From assembly GCF_000208865.1 (NCBI RefSeq), contig NC_018390.1, forward strand, positions 4,172,270-4,236,269: DNA of 64,000 bases, written 5' to 3'. Both the position numbers and the translations under genes were made by a program. Positions 45,901 through 58,592 of the stretch are shown one piece after another. This DNA is from Neospora caninum Liverpool (lineage: Eukaryota > Apicomplexa > Conoidasida > Eucoccidiorida > Sarcocystidae). Below the pieces are notes generated by a model. It worked only from the letters and a program-made list of their open reading frames with translations, was not told the DNA's origin and searched no databases. Every line of letters starts with the position of its first letter. Within the stretch, counting starts at the first letter, position 1.

Positions 45901-47275
45901 GAAGCGACCGCTGTTTCAGTTCACATCCACTCTATGAACAAATTGTCGCCAAAGGACAAGGACGCACGCAACGTTATCTTCATAGGGTCACTATAGAAGA
46001 CGAAAAAAGACAGACCAAAAGCCGTTAATTTGCACTTTGTCATCCGGATGATTGAGAAGCGTTGTTAAATCGATCTACATGTCTTTTGAGCCGGTCCTGA
46101 GAGGTACCCGGATTAGTAGTGAGGAGCGACACAATCTACAGGATTTACGAACAGGACAGTACAGAAATAGTACATTCATTCCTTTTACGGTTCGCCTTTT
46201 CCAAGACATTTCCTCAAGCCAGCAGACACAATTCCATCGGTGCAATGCAGGGCACTTTAACGACCAAAGAGGTCTACGAGGTCATAAGCACTTACGAAGT
46301 AGAACGACTGTTCCCACTCTTTTCCGTCACATATGAAATCGCTTTCAAAGGAAGAGACCCCGACGACCTGATTCGTGTCTTCAAAACCCCCGAAGTTCGT
46401 CAGCACAAAACACTGCAAGAATGTAATCAGCTTGTCGTCTCCTCCGTCATTGCAAATGCGAAAGAAAAGGTGAGTTATCGAGCAGTTGCCTGTTCTGGAT
46501 AGTCAATCGTTGTAGAGATCCGGAGCATATGGAGGAACAGCTTGTAGTGCACAGCATCGGGAGAGCGAAGGCTGCCGCCCGTTTTTGGCCTATGGTCTCT
46601 CCTTCCTGACCGGGAAAGTGAGCGAGGCTGTCTGCGCATCGATTACTCTAAAGGTGGACTTACACTGTCAATAGCTGTACGTCTATCTACCGCATGGCCA
46701 ACCTCGATGCAAATAATTATATATACGTACGTATCCATGGTACACATACAAAATACGCACTTGCACATCTCTAGTAATGTGTGTGCGTACGCATTTACAC
46801 ACACACACACAAGTAGCTAAACTCTCTCTTTGTCTTGTAGTTTGCGTGAACACTTGGCTCTACTTGCTTGCTTTCCTCTTTCCACCGGTGGACTATTCAG
46901 ATGTTTGGCGAAGGCCTGCCCGTGGAGGGCCGAGAGGTAACTGAAGCGCCTGAGGGTAGCCTTGAAGATGACGCTGAAGTTAAGATCGTGCAGCAACAAG
47001 TTAAGCTGCAACAGCAGCTCCAACATCTTCAGCATCAGCAACAGCAAATGCAACAGCAGCTGCACATTATTCACAATAACAATGGATCTCTAGGCCACCG
47101 AGAGTGCCAGTCGCCTCGGCAGTTGACTGTCCACCTTTCTCACCTTACGCCCTCGCAAAGAATGCAAGTCCACCGACTGCAACAGCAACTCCAGTATAGG
47201 CAAATTCACAAATGCCACGATCGGGCACCCCCTACACCAATGAGCCACCCAGAACTTGGACGAAACTCCTTGTGA
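39994..47275 (+). CDS. NAD-dependent glycerol-3-phosphate dehydrogenase
   Basis: Nine exons: 39994-40047, 40700-40789, 40988-41179, 42038-42194, 42631-42785, 43787-43936, 44946-45098, 46251-46469 and 46901-47275, giving about 514 residues. The enzyme interconverts dihydroxyacetone phosphate and sn-glycerol 3-phosphate with NADH, feeding glycerolipid synthesis and redox balance. The Rossmann loop GSGNWG is at residues 23-28. [18 protein letters not shown] and [19 protein letters not shown] match the eukaryotic enzyme closely. Residues matching the catalytic set are K135 (LLKG), K222 (AVKN), D277, T281 and the GGRN pair R286/N287. All exon junctions keep phase. The core ends near residue 395, while eukaryotic relatives are usually about 350 residues. 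The last exon adds about 110 residues rich in Gln and His ([19 protein letters not shown]) with no known role. A GTGAGT donor begins two bases before the stop codon (47271 onward), so the gene might continue. Confidence 0.93.
46797..46811. repeat. AC dinucleotide repeat in the last dehydrogenase intron
   Basis: About seven AC units within the intron before the final exon. Confidence 0.85.
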
Positions 47276-49635
47276 GTGCTCTGTATATATTCATCTGTTA
47301 TTCGTCCTACCTGAGGATGCCACCCTGAGGTAGGGCGAGACTTTCTGAGACTGCGTATTTCCATATTAATTATGTTCGTAAACATATATGTATATTTATG
47401 TGGGAGGCGAAGTCACAACTATTCAGATCAAACAACCTCGATCCCCTCGGCACACCCGTTTGTCGGGAGAAACATTTTATGATGTCTTATATATATATAT
47501 ATTATACACGTGCATGCGCACGTTCAAAAATAGGTGAAGTGCCGCTCAGTTCTCCAAGTAGTAGTTGAATGATGTCCGCGAAGAACCCAGCACGTCCCAG
47601 ACGAAGTTGTGATTAAGTGCCTGTGTAATGCGACCCAGTTCACAGAGGCGCACCACGGAACAAAGGTCCTTACTCTGTTGTGGAAATGACGACAGATAAA
47701 TGCGTTCCACACAGTGTGTTTTCGTTTGGTTCTTACTGTTCGAGAGGCTGGACCCCTCACTGAAACAGGGCCTCCCTACTGAGATGATGGTGCCAGTTTC
47801 AGCCGCGCCCCGATTATGCCCACTAAAGAGACATTGGCTGTTCCTTTGTCCACAGCAGGGACAGGAAAAGTGTCGGAACATTTCCAGAGGGCGCACGAGA
47901 AACGAATATTTCTCAACAGAGAATATTGTGGAAACACGTGACAATTCTCTAGAATTTTCACTTTCTGCATTTCGACATCAAGTTACTCCGGACCCGTTTC
48001 TTGTTCCCACCGTAAAGGATAAATACATAGAAGTGTATGTAGATCCAGCAAGAGAGAGTCACTAGCAGTAGAAAAGCGAAGCCGGAAGAGAACTGACTAA
48101 CTTTCGGTTCGGATCGTGAAAGCAACGGAACGGGGGAGATACGCGGTAGAGTCCGTTGAATAATATCAGCTGTAGCTAGACACGCACATGCTCGGTGGAA
48201 CTTTTGATACCATAAACGAATGGCGTAGTCTGCTTTGAACACCGCAGAACGATGTGGTGTCAGCACGCACCAGGTCCGTGGAAGCAAAATCAACGAAATG
48301 CCTCCCGTACGCGGCAGACAAGGTGATGTGGTACACGCTTCAACAGTTGCAATAAACACCGGATGTCAGCCGCCAGGTTGGATGCGCCCGTGCTGCAGGT
48401 TGACTTCACTGCTTGAGGGTGACAGGTCCCAGGACCAAGTAGTCGATCGGGGACCGTCTCGGCCCGGCCGCGGCAACTTCATCCGCAACAGCTTCTCGGG
48501 CTATGGGTGCCGAATGTAGGAAGAACCGCAGCGTTCTTGACAAACGGACGCTTGCTTTTTCAGTGAACCAATCAAAATGACTACAAGCGGTAAAACAGCT
48601 TACGAGGTTGCCTAGTTCTTGGCCCGCTCATTCCCGCGGTAGCCTCTAAAGTATTATCACTACAGTCGTGAGTCGCTGTCGCGTGCAGAGGCGAGTACTG
48701 TCCATCAGCGGTGCGTGAGCCTCCGAAAACAGCGCCTCTCTTTGTATGTGTGATTAAGCTGCAGGCAGGGCCCGGGGGGGCCAAGCGTGTCTGTTGGCAG
48801 TAACAATCCATTTTCGCAAAACTGCACCACTGCGCGTCACAGGGATGGGCAGGTTAGCTCCGCCTAACATTGTTAGCTACGACAGACACAGAATGTGGCA
48901 TCTCGGACTGCCGCTTTCGTGTAGAACTGAATCCGGAACTGACGCGAAGTTGGCTCGAGGTGTGCCGCTTGCGAGCTCAAGACAGTAATTTCAAGATAAA
49001 GTAAATGTAGTCTCGTGTTTCTTGGCGGAAAATTCGTGGATGGCTAGAGAACTGCGCCGCACCATAAACTCCACATTTCTTCCCCTTGACAACCCGAATG
49101 CCCTCGATATCGGCGCTCTCCACCAGGGACGTCCCCCACGTGGACCCAGTCGTCTTTTTCTCTTTCAAAGTCCCCGGTACCCAAACCAGAATCTTTGCCC
49201 GAGTCTGGGCGAGGTGCTCCATCGGAGGAGCGACACCGCTTGTAATCGAACAGTCCCTTCGGCGCTATTTCCCGAAGATGAGTAGAGAGAGAGGCGAAAG
49301 GAAGACAGGCCGGACTCGTTAGACCCGGGGAGCCTACAAGAGTCGCTGCGTCCAGGACAGCCTACAAAGAACACACACACAAACACCACACTGAGATAGT
49401 GGAGATCAGTTTCATTCGCAACAGGTTCGGGATCAGGAAACACTCACAGGGGAAACATCCCCTTGCGCCCGTTATGACTGGGAAAATGAACCCGACGCAT
49501 ACGTTAAACTGGAGTATCAAGTGGAGGTGATAATTTCTTAAACGCAGCACTTCGATCAAGTACCCGTCAGCCCGAGCGCCTCGGGCCATAAAGAAGACAT
49601 GCTGGCCTCGCAGAGGTGGCCTCAACAGACCAGAT
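47276..49635. other. Convergent intergenic region
   Basis: Lies between the dehydrogenase stop and the minus-strand protein ending at 49636, so it holds two 3' ends. A TA repeat is at 47489-47502 and a TGCATGC at 47511-47517. Overlapping frames of 80-135 codons on both strands (for example 47958-48359 minus, 48235-48519 plus) lack ATG support or protein-like composition. I see no gene. Confidence 0.45.
47489..47502. repeat. TA dinucleotide repeat
   Basis: Seven TA units in the convergent intergenic region. Confidence 0.85.
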
Positions 49636-50802
49636 TCATTTGGCACAATTAAGTTTATGTTCCGCTTCTCTCGCTAGTATCACGCTTACCTCTCTCTCTG
49701 CCACTTCCGCGGGTGATACGAGCAGGAAAGGAGTTGCGTCAGCGAGTCTCTTAGTTCCAACAAAACAACATGAAGTCAGGTTCATGGGCTGATCGTCTCC
49801 GCGTTCCCTCTTTGGCTGCCCCGAGGGATTGAGTGACGTGAGGTTCGAAGCGCAGAAGGCGTTGGCCGATCTGGCCCGACGCACCAAAACTGCGAGACTT
49901 GCCTCGGAGGCGCAGTCAATCAGTTGTATACCGGGCACGACGAGGAACAACTGTGTGCCCACGTGCTGCAGGTAGACTAGATTTTTAGCATCCTCCAGAT
50001 TTGGCCTCAACGACTCCCATGCATCCCCTGAAGGCTCGACGACACCTTCACTGGGATGTTTCCTGTGGAGGCGAAATAAAGTGTCATCACTGTCTCCACT
50101 ATCGCCAAAGGACACGCGGAGTGGAATCGCTTCCTTCTTTTCTTCCCAGACTCCGGTATTGTTTATAGCAGCAATTTCGTCCTCGTGAGGGTCTTCAGAC
50201 GGAAGCATTACGGCGACCGAAAGAAATGCAGAAGGCTGATCGCCGCCATATTTCCTGTCAGACATGCAGACCTCCAACCTGAGCAGAGTTTCAGCGGTCG
50301 ACGATGTACATAAACGCGTCCCGTGAACTCCAGAGGGCTCCGCGTGGTCGGCCTGGGAATTAGATACTGCTAGAGCTTCCGAACTGTCTGCCGGGATGGG
50401 CCGAACACTCTGGCATTCCAAATCCATCTGCGAGGCTGGCACAAACTGAAGCTCTGCGGACAGTGGGCCACTTACACCGGGCCTCCAATTCGAGCCCGCC
50501 GTGTGTTCAGCCGACACTGCACAAAGCGTTAAATGACGGGGAAGCGCGGGGATGACGAGAACGAGGCGACTGTCATCTTCAAAAAAGTGACCCGTAGCTG
50601 GCCTCTCTGCCGTTCCAGGCAGAAATGGCAGAGCGCGCCCACGAGGTCCATCTGTGGGCATCTGGTCTTCACAAGCTGCCAACGAAGAAACGACGGAGAA
50701 CGGATGCTGACGGCGCCAGGCTTCCGGGTGAGTGGCCGCCAGCTTCATCCATGCCTGACGTACCAAAGGAAGCCAAGACTGCGCAAAACACACAGACAAC
50801 AT
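49636..50802 (-). CDS. Hypothetical protein, possibly the last exon of the coiled-coil gene
   Basis: A 388-codon frame opens at an ATG at 50802 (MLSVCFAQSWLPLV). A strong acceptor (GTGTTTTGCGCAG) sits just inside it, so the exon may really begin at 50778. The composition is globular and acidic, with segments such as LVYLQHVGTQLFLVVPGIQL and a final VAEREVSVILAREAEHKLNC. I recognise no domain. The neighbouring coiled-coil frame at 51144 ends two codons after a possible GTACAG donor in phase 0, and the acceptor here is also phase 0. The two could therefore form one protein of about 1,994 residues joined by a 374-base intron. GTACAG is a poor donor, so I list them separately. Confidence 0.6.
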   Translation of the reverse strand: MLSVCFAQSWLPLVRQAWMKLAATHPEAWRRQHPFSVVSSLAACEDQMPTDGPRGRALPFLPGTAERPATGHFFEDDSRLVLVIPALPRHLTLCAVSAEHTAGSNWRPGVSGPLSAELQFVPASQMDLECQSVRPIPADSSEALAVSNSQADHAEPSGVHGTRLCTSSTAETLLRLEVCMSDRKYGGDQPSAFLSVAVMLPSEDPHEDEIAAINNTGVWEEKKEAIPLRVSFGDSGDSDDTLFRLHRKHPSEGVVEPSGDAWESLRPNLEDAKNLVYLQHVGTQLFLVVPGIQLIDCASEASLAVLVRRARSANAFCASNLTSLNPSGQPKRERGDDQPMNLTSCCFVGTKRLADATPFLLVSPAEVAEREVSVILAREAEHKLNCAK

Positions 50803-51143
50803 TGAAAACAAAACGTGGGGAATGCTTGCCAGTGTGAACTCCTAGAGGAACAGGCAGCACTTCCCGACGATCCGCGACTGCTGGTGATTGGAACCGCCTG
50901 CCTCTCTGCCCTCGGAAAGGCGATTCCCTCTACCACTCAGCTCGGGCAACATCTTGTACTGTACATGACACACTAAGACTTGGGATTTACACGAGCAGAG
51001 ACGTACATGTGAAGAACCGTTCGTACTCGTGCAACAGCAATGGATTCGCGCGTGTACGCATTCATAAATATATGTGTGTCGGGCGCCGTTATGACTATGC
51101 ACATGATAACACATGTCTCAGCAGACTCGTCGACACTTTTATA
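50803..51143. other. Gap or intron between two minus-strand frames
   Basis: No open frame of note on the minus strand. It is either the intron joining the two flanking frames or a short intergenic spacer. Confidence 0.4.
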
Positions 51144-54100
51144 TCACTGTACACACTGAGAACAAAACTTGTCGAAATCCTTCTCAGTCCGGAAGGGTGC
51201 TGAAGAAAGCGGAACCGGGTGCGTCAAAACACCGCGGTGAACGAGACAGACCCGGCCAACAAAAACGAACTTGCTTCCCGTTCGTACCAAATCAGCCTCT
51301 TTGGTTGCCTTCAGCCCGCAGAAGATGCAGCTTGCACTCTTTTCTGTTCCGTCTGCCGCAGTCCGTTCGTGCGTTTCTTCGCTGTACGCGACTGTCGACT
51401 TATCCTTGCGCTGGCAGACGTCGTCCACACTCTTGCAATCGTTCGCGTCACCACCCCGCTCCTGAGAAGCGACAAACCTCACCCTGCAAGCAAGGGTCTC
51501 CACACAAGACGTGTCTGTAGCACCTGGCTGCGGCGTGACGGCCTCGTTGTCAGTTTCGAGTGCCTTGAACCTAACATCACGCGCGTGCGTCTTGCTGTCT
51601 GAACAGTCCAGTCCAACCCCGTCTGTCTCTTCCGTTCCATTAAGATTGTCGAGGAGGACAGTCGGCGCGCGTCGATCCGCCGCATTGCTGCCTTCGTGCA
51701 GCGGACCAGAGAGCAAGGCCGCCAACGCCTCGGACGCGGGCCAGCCGCCGCGGTGTTCGGCTGCAACAGTGCACTGATGCAGAGTCTCGAGCAGCCGTTC
51801 TGCCTCGGCCAATCGGCCCACGAGAGCGGCTTCTCTCCGTTGTGACTGTTCGAGCGCGTCTTCAAGAGCGGCGACTTCATCCTCTCGTTCATGCAGCAGC
51901 TGCTGAAGAGCGACCGAGTCTACGCACTCGTCTGCAATGGAGAAGAACTGAGTTGTGCAAGAGACTGGTTGACGAGCCTCTTCGTTGTTCGGTCCCGCTC
52001 CCCCGCTGGCCTGGTTCACTTGCTTCTGCACCAAAGCTCCTCCCGGAGACTCCAGCGGGTCAGAACGCTGCGACGGGGCAGCCTCAGCAGTTAAGGTCGT
52101 CGGATCATCAGTCGTCGCCTCGTGCAAACAGCCAGTGTGTTCAAACGTTCCGCTGAGCCGAAAGGTCCCTTCCTGATCTGCACCAGACAGAGCCGACCTG
52201 GCATCTGGGGTCGGAGGAAGACCGGCTACAGACAGGGAACGCTCGCCCGTTCTTTCGTCGTTCCTGGACTCGCCACGCACCTCTTCGAGGCGCAAGTCGG
52301 GACAGGATATGGAATCCTGAAGGCCTTCAGAGCTTTCGCACGATGACGCCACAGATTTGGTGCTGGCATACCCACAATAATCATTCGAAGAAACTTCCGA
52401 TCCACCTGCGTCACTACCCTCGTAAGGGAACTTGTCTTGAACCGTTTTCGGCGTGGTCCGACCCTCGGCTGGCTGCATGGCAGCGGATGGTGCTCTCGAA
52501 GTCCCATCTCTCAATGACACAAAACTGCGGCCTTGAGTCTCCGGACTCTTGTCTTCGAAGGCCCCACGACCGGTCCCTGAGGCTTGTCTGAGCTCGACAG
52601 GTTTTGACGGCGGCCATTCCCGCAGGGCGTCGTCCTCCGGAGATTCTGTCGGCTCTCCCTTCTCCGGAGGCCGCCGAATGTGCCGATAGAACAGGCCGAA
52701 GGTAGAGTTCGCGTCAGGCCTCTGACTGGTTTCAGAGCCGCCACTCCCGGGTGCACCCACCGTCCCCTCAGCTTTCCTCTGCAGTAGGGTTTTCAAAGTT
52801 GACACTGCAGCACGCAGGACTCCTCCACTGAGCCCCGCGTAGCCGATTTCGTTGGCAAGCACGCCCATCAAGTCCTGCAGCGCCTCCTGGTCCTCCACGT
52901 CCTGAGCACCATCGGCAGAGTGAAGCTCTTCGGCAGTAATCGGTTCTTGTTCGGGATTGGGACTGCCGGTTTCTCCACCGGCAGCCGTCTGGACGCGTCC
53001 CGCAGCGTTGCCTCCAGTTGACGCGCAAAGCACACCCCTGCCACCGTCCTCCAACTGCAGAAGAAGGGACTCCAAACGCTGCCCATCGCCTCGCCGTTTC
53101 TCCTGCGCCTCTTCAAGTGCCGCACGCGCACGGGTGTATGCCTTCGAAAGGCGCGTCACTTCCTGTTGAAGGAATTCGCAGGACGCGCGGTGGAAGCTCG
53201 CCGACGCTTTCCGACTGCTCGAAAGAGGTGACGCACCCGCCTCCGCGTAAATCGTCTCCGAGTACGACCGCGAAACTGCTCGTTTGCCCCAAGGGCGGCG
53301 CCACGCCTCGTGGTCCGTGGGCACAGTCCTCGCTGGCGATGTCGACCTCGACCTGCACAAGTGAGGAACAGGACCCGACGAAGGTCCTCCTTCTTCTGCC
53401 GACCGATCTTCGTCCGCTCTCTCCCTTCTCCACTCCGCGACTGTCTCCTCCCCAGCTGCGTCGGGCCGCTGCGTCTGTCTTTCCGCTGCCACTGCCTCTC
53501 CTGAGCACCCGTTGCCGTCTCCCGGCGTTCGCGGCGTCTCCGGTGCCCGTGTGTGCCTGAGACAGACTGAATGGCTGCCATCGGCTACGGAGTCCCGAGC
53601 GCGAAGGCTGTCGGGGCAATGCAGATCCGCCCCCTGTTGCCTGCGGTCCGCTGACGAACTCTGCTGCGTCTGCACACTCCCTGCCTCCCTTTCCGGCGGC
53701 TCGAGGTGCTGCCTGCGCGTCGCCGCCTCCACCGGGGCAGTGAACGCTTCATACGAGTTGCGCAAGAGAGGCTCCACAGGCACCGCCTGTTGGGCTTCCT
53801 CCTGTCGACAGGGAACGTCCGGAGCATCCGCTCCGCCAGAGTCACTGCGAAAGTGCGTGTGCTTAGTGAGGCACTGCGGATCGGTCAGCTGCCGAAGACG
53901 CTCAAGCTCTTTCTCCTGAGAAACAATGCGCTGTTGCCACCTTTCTTCTTGAACCGCTGTTCGCTTCTGCAGGTCAGCCAGTTCACCGTTCAGCGCCGTC
54001 TCCGCCAACTTATGCTTTCGGACACTCCGCTCAGCTTTCTGGATCTCGCGCTGGAGCTGACTGCGCTCGGCCTCGAGGGCGGCGATTTGCTGGCGGAACT

Positions 54101-56707
54101 GTTCGTCTGAAGCTACTCTCGCCCGCACGATCTCCTCAACATCTTTGAGTACGAGATCCTCGATTTGCGTCCGGCGTTGCATCTCTTGCTCCGCTTCACC
54201 GCGCTGGCGTTGCAGGGACGCGACTTGCGTCTCGAGGGCAGAAACCCGTTCTCGAGCAGCTGATTCGGCCTCCGCTTTCTGCAGGTTAACAGACGCGATT
54301 TCATGTCGCAGTCGCTTCGAGATCTCTGCAATCTCGTCGGCTTCTCGCTGAGCGTGGACAACTTGACCGCGCAACTGACAGGCGGCGGCCTCGGCGGCCT
54401 GCAGCTGCTCCTGGAGGTTTCTCTGTTTGCTCGCATGCTCGAGTTTGACCGCCGCCAGTTCTCGGCGAGTGCTCTCTGCCGCTTCCATCCATTTCGCCAG
54501 TTGCGTCGCAGCCTCCGCCTGCTGGTCGCGCAGCCGAGCCTGCTCAGCTTCGAAGGTGGCTTTCTGGCTGTCGAGCGCTGCAACTTTCGTGGCGACTTCC
54601 TGCCGCAGCCTCTCCACGGTGCTAGCAAAGTTCTTCTCCAGTGCCTCGCGCTCCGTCAGAGTCTGCTTCAGCAGCTGCGTCTCACTTTCGAGGCTCGCAA
54701 CTTCTTGCCGAGCAGCTTCGAGTTGCCTGCCTAGTTCCTTCTCGCGTGCGCCCTGCCGCCCTCGGAGCCGCGTCACTTCCTGATTCAACAGCGCCTCCTT
54801 CTCTGCGCTTGCCTGAAGCGCCTGCTCGTGCTCCTCCTCCCGCTGTCTGCAGCGCGCTAACGCCTCGTCAGCAGCCTTCAGCAACCCCCGAAGTCTCTTT
54901 TCTTCCTCGGCTCGGTCGCGCATGAGGCGCTGGCGCTCGGCCTGCCATCCGGCATCCGTCTCCCGCGCCTGCAACTGCTCCTTCCGCTCGACCTGTTCGG
55001 ACCTGAACTTCTCTGCTTCGAACTGGCGAACTTCGTGGAGACGAAGCTCCACCTCGACAGTGCGCTTCTGCTCCTGTACCTGGCAGAGCGCGCTGGCCAT
55101 GTGGGACTCGGCCTCCATCGAGCGCCGATAGCGCTGTTCGGCAGCCTCCTTTTCCTCCCGAAGCGCCGCCGCCTCTTTCCGCGCGGTCTCCAACTGGAAC
55201 CCAAGCGCGGCTTCCATTTCGCACTGATGCATGCGAAGATCCTTCACCTCTTTCATCAGGCGCGCCTCGGTCTTCTCAGAGGCATCGACCTGCTGAATCA
55301 AGCGCGAAAGCGCCTGTTCCGCGCGGAGCATCTCCGCTTGTAAAGCCTCCCGCCCTCGCTCTGCCTCGAGAGCCGCCGTACGCGCTGCTTCGACCTCCCG
55401 CACCAACTGGGTCGCAGCGGCGTCGGCCGCCTCCTGCTGCTCCTTCAGCCTGAGAGCAAACTGCGCCCTCAACTGGCCAAGGTCCGCCTCACCGTCACTC
55501 GCGGCGTCTGCGAGGTCCTCGCGAAGTTGCTGCATTAACGCAAAGTTCGAGGAAACACCGAGAATCCGTGGACACAGAACCAGGCGAAAGGCTGCGTTGC
55601 TCCTCGAGACCGGCAACTGCGTGGCTGAGAACGCGGAGGGGGAGTCCCCAAGCCCCGTGCGGAACAGGCAGGAACCGACGCAGAATCACACTTTAGTGAT
55701 GTGCACAGACTAAAAAACGGGAGTGACGTCGAGAGGGGCGCCGCAGGGTGCTGAATCTCTCCCCCTAGTCGGCTACACCGACTCGAAGACATGTGTCTCA
55801 CGGGGACGTGCATCAGAAGGCGCAAACGGGCGTATATACGGAGGGGCATCGCGTCCACGAGTAACGCGGTTTTCACGCACGATTCTTGCGCATGCGAGAC
55901 GCGCACATACTCCGAAAAAGACAGCACGAAGCAAGACCTCATCCCCCCAGGCAGAGCCTCCAGCGCCCCTTTCAGCAGCCGCTGAAACGCCATATATGAC
56001 AGAGACGCTCGCTAGGCAAGCGCACACGGGCGACCTGCCGGCGAGGAGCTTCACGAAGCAGTGCATCCCTCCAGAAGCGAAGCACGCGAACGGGCGTCTC
56101 TTCACCGGCTCCCTCGAGGCAGCTACGCCAGAGAGAGGAGACGGGAGAAACGGAAAAGACAGCGATGCATCTGGACCAGCCCGAGCAACAGCGAATCTGC
56201 CGGGTGCTCCAATGGCAGTCCGTCAGTTGCGTCCTCACTGTGTGTCAGTACCTCATTTTCTTGTTGCAGAGAGAGGAGTTCTTGCTCCTTCGCCACAAGT
56301 TCGAGAAGCAACGCGGCGGCGTCGGGCGTCTCCCGCCCATCTCTCGACTCTCCTTCGGTTCCGTCTTCCACACGCGCATCCGAGTCCTCGAAGGTCTGAT
56401 CCCCGTTCTCCGCTTTTTCTTGACCCCCAAAACAGGCCCCAAAACTTTGGCACGTTCCCTCCCGGTACACGCTGCCTGGAAAGAAGGGGTGCGTCTGCGA
56501 GTACGGCTCTTCTCCCTTGCCTCGATCTCCGCCCTGTACAGCCGGGCGCTTCTCTGTCGGAGCCTTGAGGGCTGTCGGCCGCCTTCGCTCCATTCTTCGG
56601 TCCGAGACTGAGTCGGAGCGAACTGCCAGCGGGGCATTCTTCAGCACTGTCCCCGCCCGAACGGCGCACGCAGGCGAGCCCGCAGCTTCATCGCCGGAAC
56701 CGTCCAT
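51144..56707 (-). CDS. Long coiled-coil protein
   Basis: Two exons: 56707-56252 (ATG at 56707, MDGSGDEAAGSPACAV; ends SLQQENE at GTACTG) and 55529-51144 (after TTAATGCAG), both phase 0, giving about 1,613 residues. Exon 1 is mostly disordered and turns helical at its end (LLLELVAKEQELLSLQQENE), which runs directly into the exon 2 coiled coil (QLREDLADAASDGEADLGQL). About residues 130-700 are a dense Glu/Arg/Leu/Ala coiled coil with myosin-tail-like heptads. Then comes a Ser/Pro/Gly-rich region, and a second short helical stretch sits near residues 1,240-1,290 (LLHEREDEVAALEDALEQS). The splice removes what would otherwise look like two unrelated frames. Such proteins in coccidia often belong to centrosome, apical or cytoskeletal structures, but nothing here identifies which. 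No membrane segment is seen. Confidence 0.8.
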
Positions 56708-58585
56708 CCTGTCGGCCTCGCCGCCGCCAGAGAGAACAACGGTCGTTCTTTCCCGGTGAAGGCATCGGGGAGGAACCCGTGGAATACCCGGATGCGCCTG
56801 TGGGACACAGAGAGGGCCCCGAAAAGACGAGAGAAGAAACGTGGCAGTCTTAGGACCTAGACTTGCGGCTCCCAAGGCATTCCGAACTGTGAAAAATCTC
56901 AACTTTTCGCCACAGAATGGAGCCGCAAATGTGTGCAGCGTCTGGGGTCGTGGTTCTCCGCCGCGTCGCCAAAGACGGAGGAGAGTTGGAACTTCAGCTG
57001 CTACGTGCAAGACACACGCACGCGACGCGCGGCCGAACGAGGCGGGCACTCGTCGCGAGAGTCGTTCTCTCAGGTGCGAAGAGCGAGTGCACTCTAGGTT
57101 CGTCAGAACTTGTGCCTCGATTGCGAAAGGCGTGGACAAAAACGGTGAACCGTCGGAACAAGAAGGGAAGCTGAGGGGGATTTGACACGAGCTGCCCAGT
57201 GTAACTACGGCAGATAGCACGCGCAAGATTAGGAAGCCGAAGCCGAAAGGACCAGGGAACGAGAGGGGGGAAAAGTGAGAAGTCGGAAGAAAAATGCCCA
57301 AAGAGACAAGGCATCTCGAGTCGCCGAAACAGCCTACAGGGAGATTGCCGGACGCCTCGAGCGCCCATCCCGTCTCGTAAAGGGCTCTTGTGAAGGCTCG
57401 CAGTTTTATGTGTTGACACGGTACACCTTTTGAACGGACAAAACACGCATCATTTCTTCGGGAACGCGTTTTGCAGGCCGCGGGGCCCAGCCTTTGCTAC
57501 TGCCGATCCACGGAACGTGAATGCGCCGCGAAGACACTGGGTTGGCGCCGCCTTAACGCGTAGTCGGAGAAAATGGCTACCAAGAAACAGCTTTCCCCGA
57601 CCAAGCTGAAGCGTCGCACGGTGCCTTCGTGACACAAAAAGTGCGCAAGTCAAAAGGGGGGGGAAGGAATGCTTCCTTCTTTCTCTCACCAACTCTCTCG
57701 TCAACTTCCGTTTCGTTGTCTGACGCTGCTCGTCAACTTGAGAGGAGAGGCCTCTTCCCGACCGTCAACAGAGAAGACAACCCCGCCATGAGACAGAGGC
57801 GCATTTGTGAGGACAGGAAATGTTTCCGCTGGGGACGGATTCGATTCAACAACGGCAGACGGATCTCCGTTTTCGATTAAAAAGGTGTCAGCGACGAACA
57901 TGCAAAGTTTCGTGGAAAATGCAGCAGGCAGACTAGCGACGCACCGCCGCGCAGCTGCGCCAGAGAAGGCTCTCTCGGCCGTCTTCCTGCAAGAGGCGCC
58001 TGGGGGGGGGACCGCGGGGGTTTCCAGAAGAGAGTCTAGGCAGAAAAACCAGATTCTTCGCACGCTGTCTGAACGAAACTGGCGAGCAAAATAAGGCCAC
58101 GCTACATTGACGGAAAACGCGATTTGCTTACCCACTGTCCGAACATGGACACACGAAGGAATACAGGGTAACCTTGTACTTGAATTTTGACAGGTATGAG
58201 AGATACACCTCAACCCCCGTGTTGAGCACTTAAATGCGCCCTCACGCTCCATACACACGTATCTATATACTTGATGTATAGCGGCGGATAACACGCTATT
58301 TCACCTACACAAACAGAAAAGCGCCAGCGGAAAGACTGGCAGAGCCGGGACAGCTAGAAGCGCTCGCCGCCCCTTCCCGTTTGACCCTTTCGGCTAAGAA
58401 GCTAGAAAGATCTGGTGCTATATGGGGGCGCTGGGCCAAGCGAAACGCTCCACAGGGGGGGGACATTCTAGCAGGCTTTCTGGAAAAAGGCGTGCCTGCG
58501 TCCGTTAAAATTCGTGCACCGTAGGCCGGAGGCCGTCGTTTATTCGCCGGCGCCGGCAGGCGACCTCGCGGTTCTCTTCATTTGG

Positions 58586-58592
58586 TGCATGC
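58586..58592. promoter_or_regulatory. TGCATGC motif
   Basis: Single copy in the divergent region between the coiled-coil and kinase genes. The motif is seen; its function is inferred. Confidence 0.3.
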
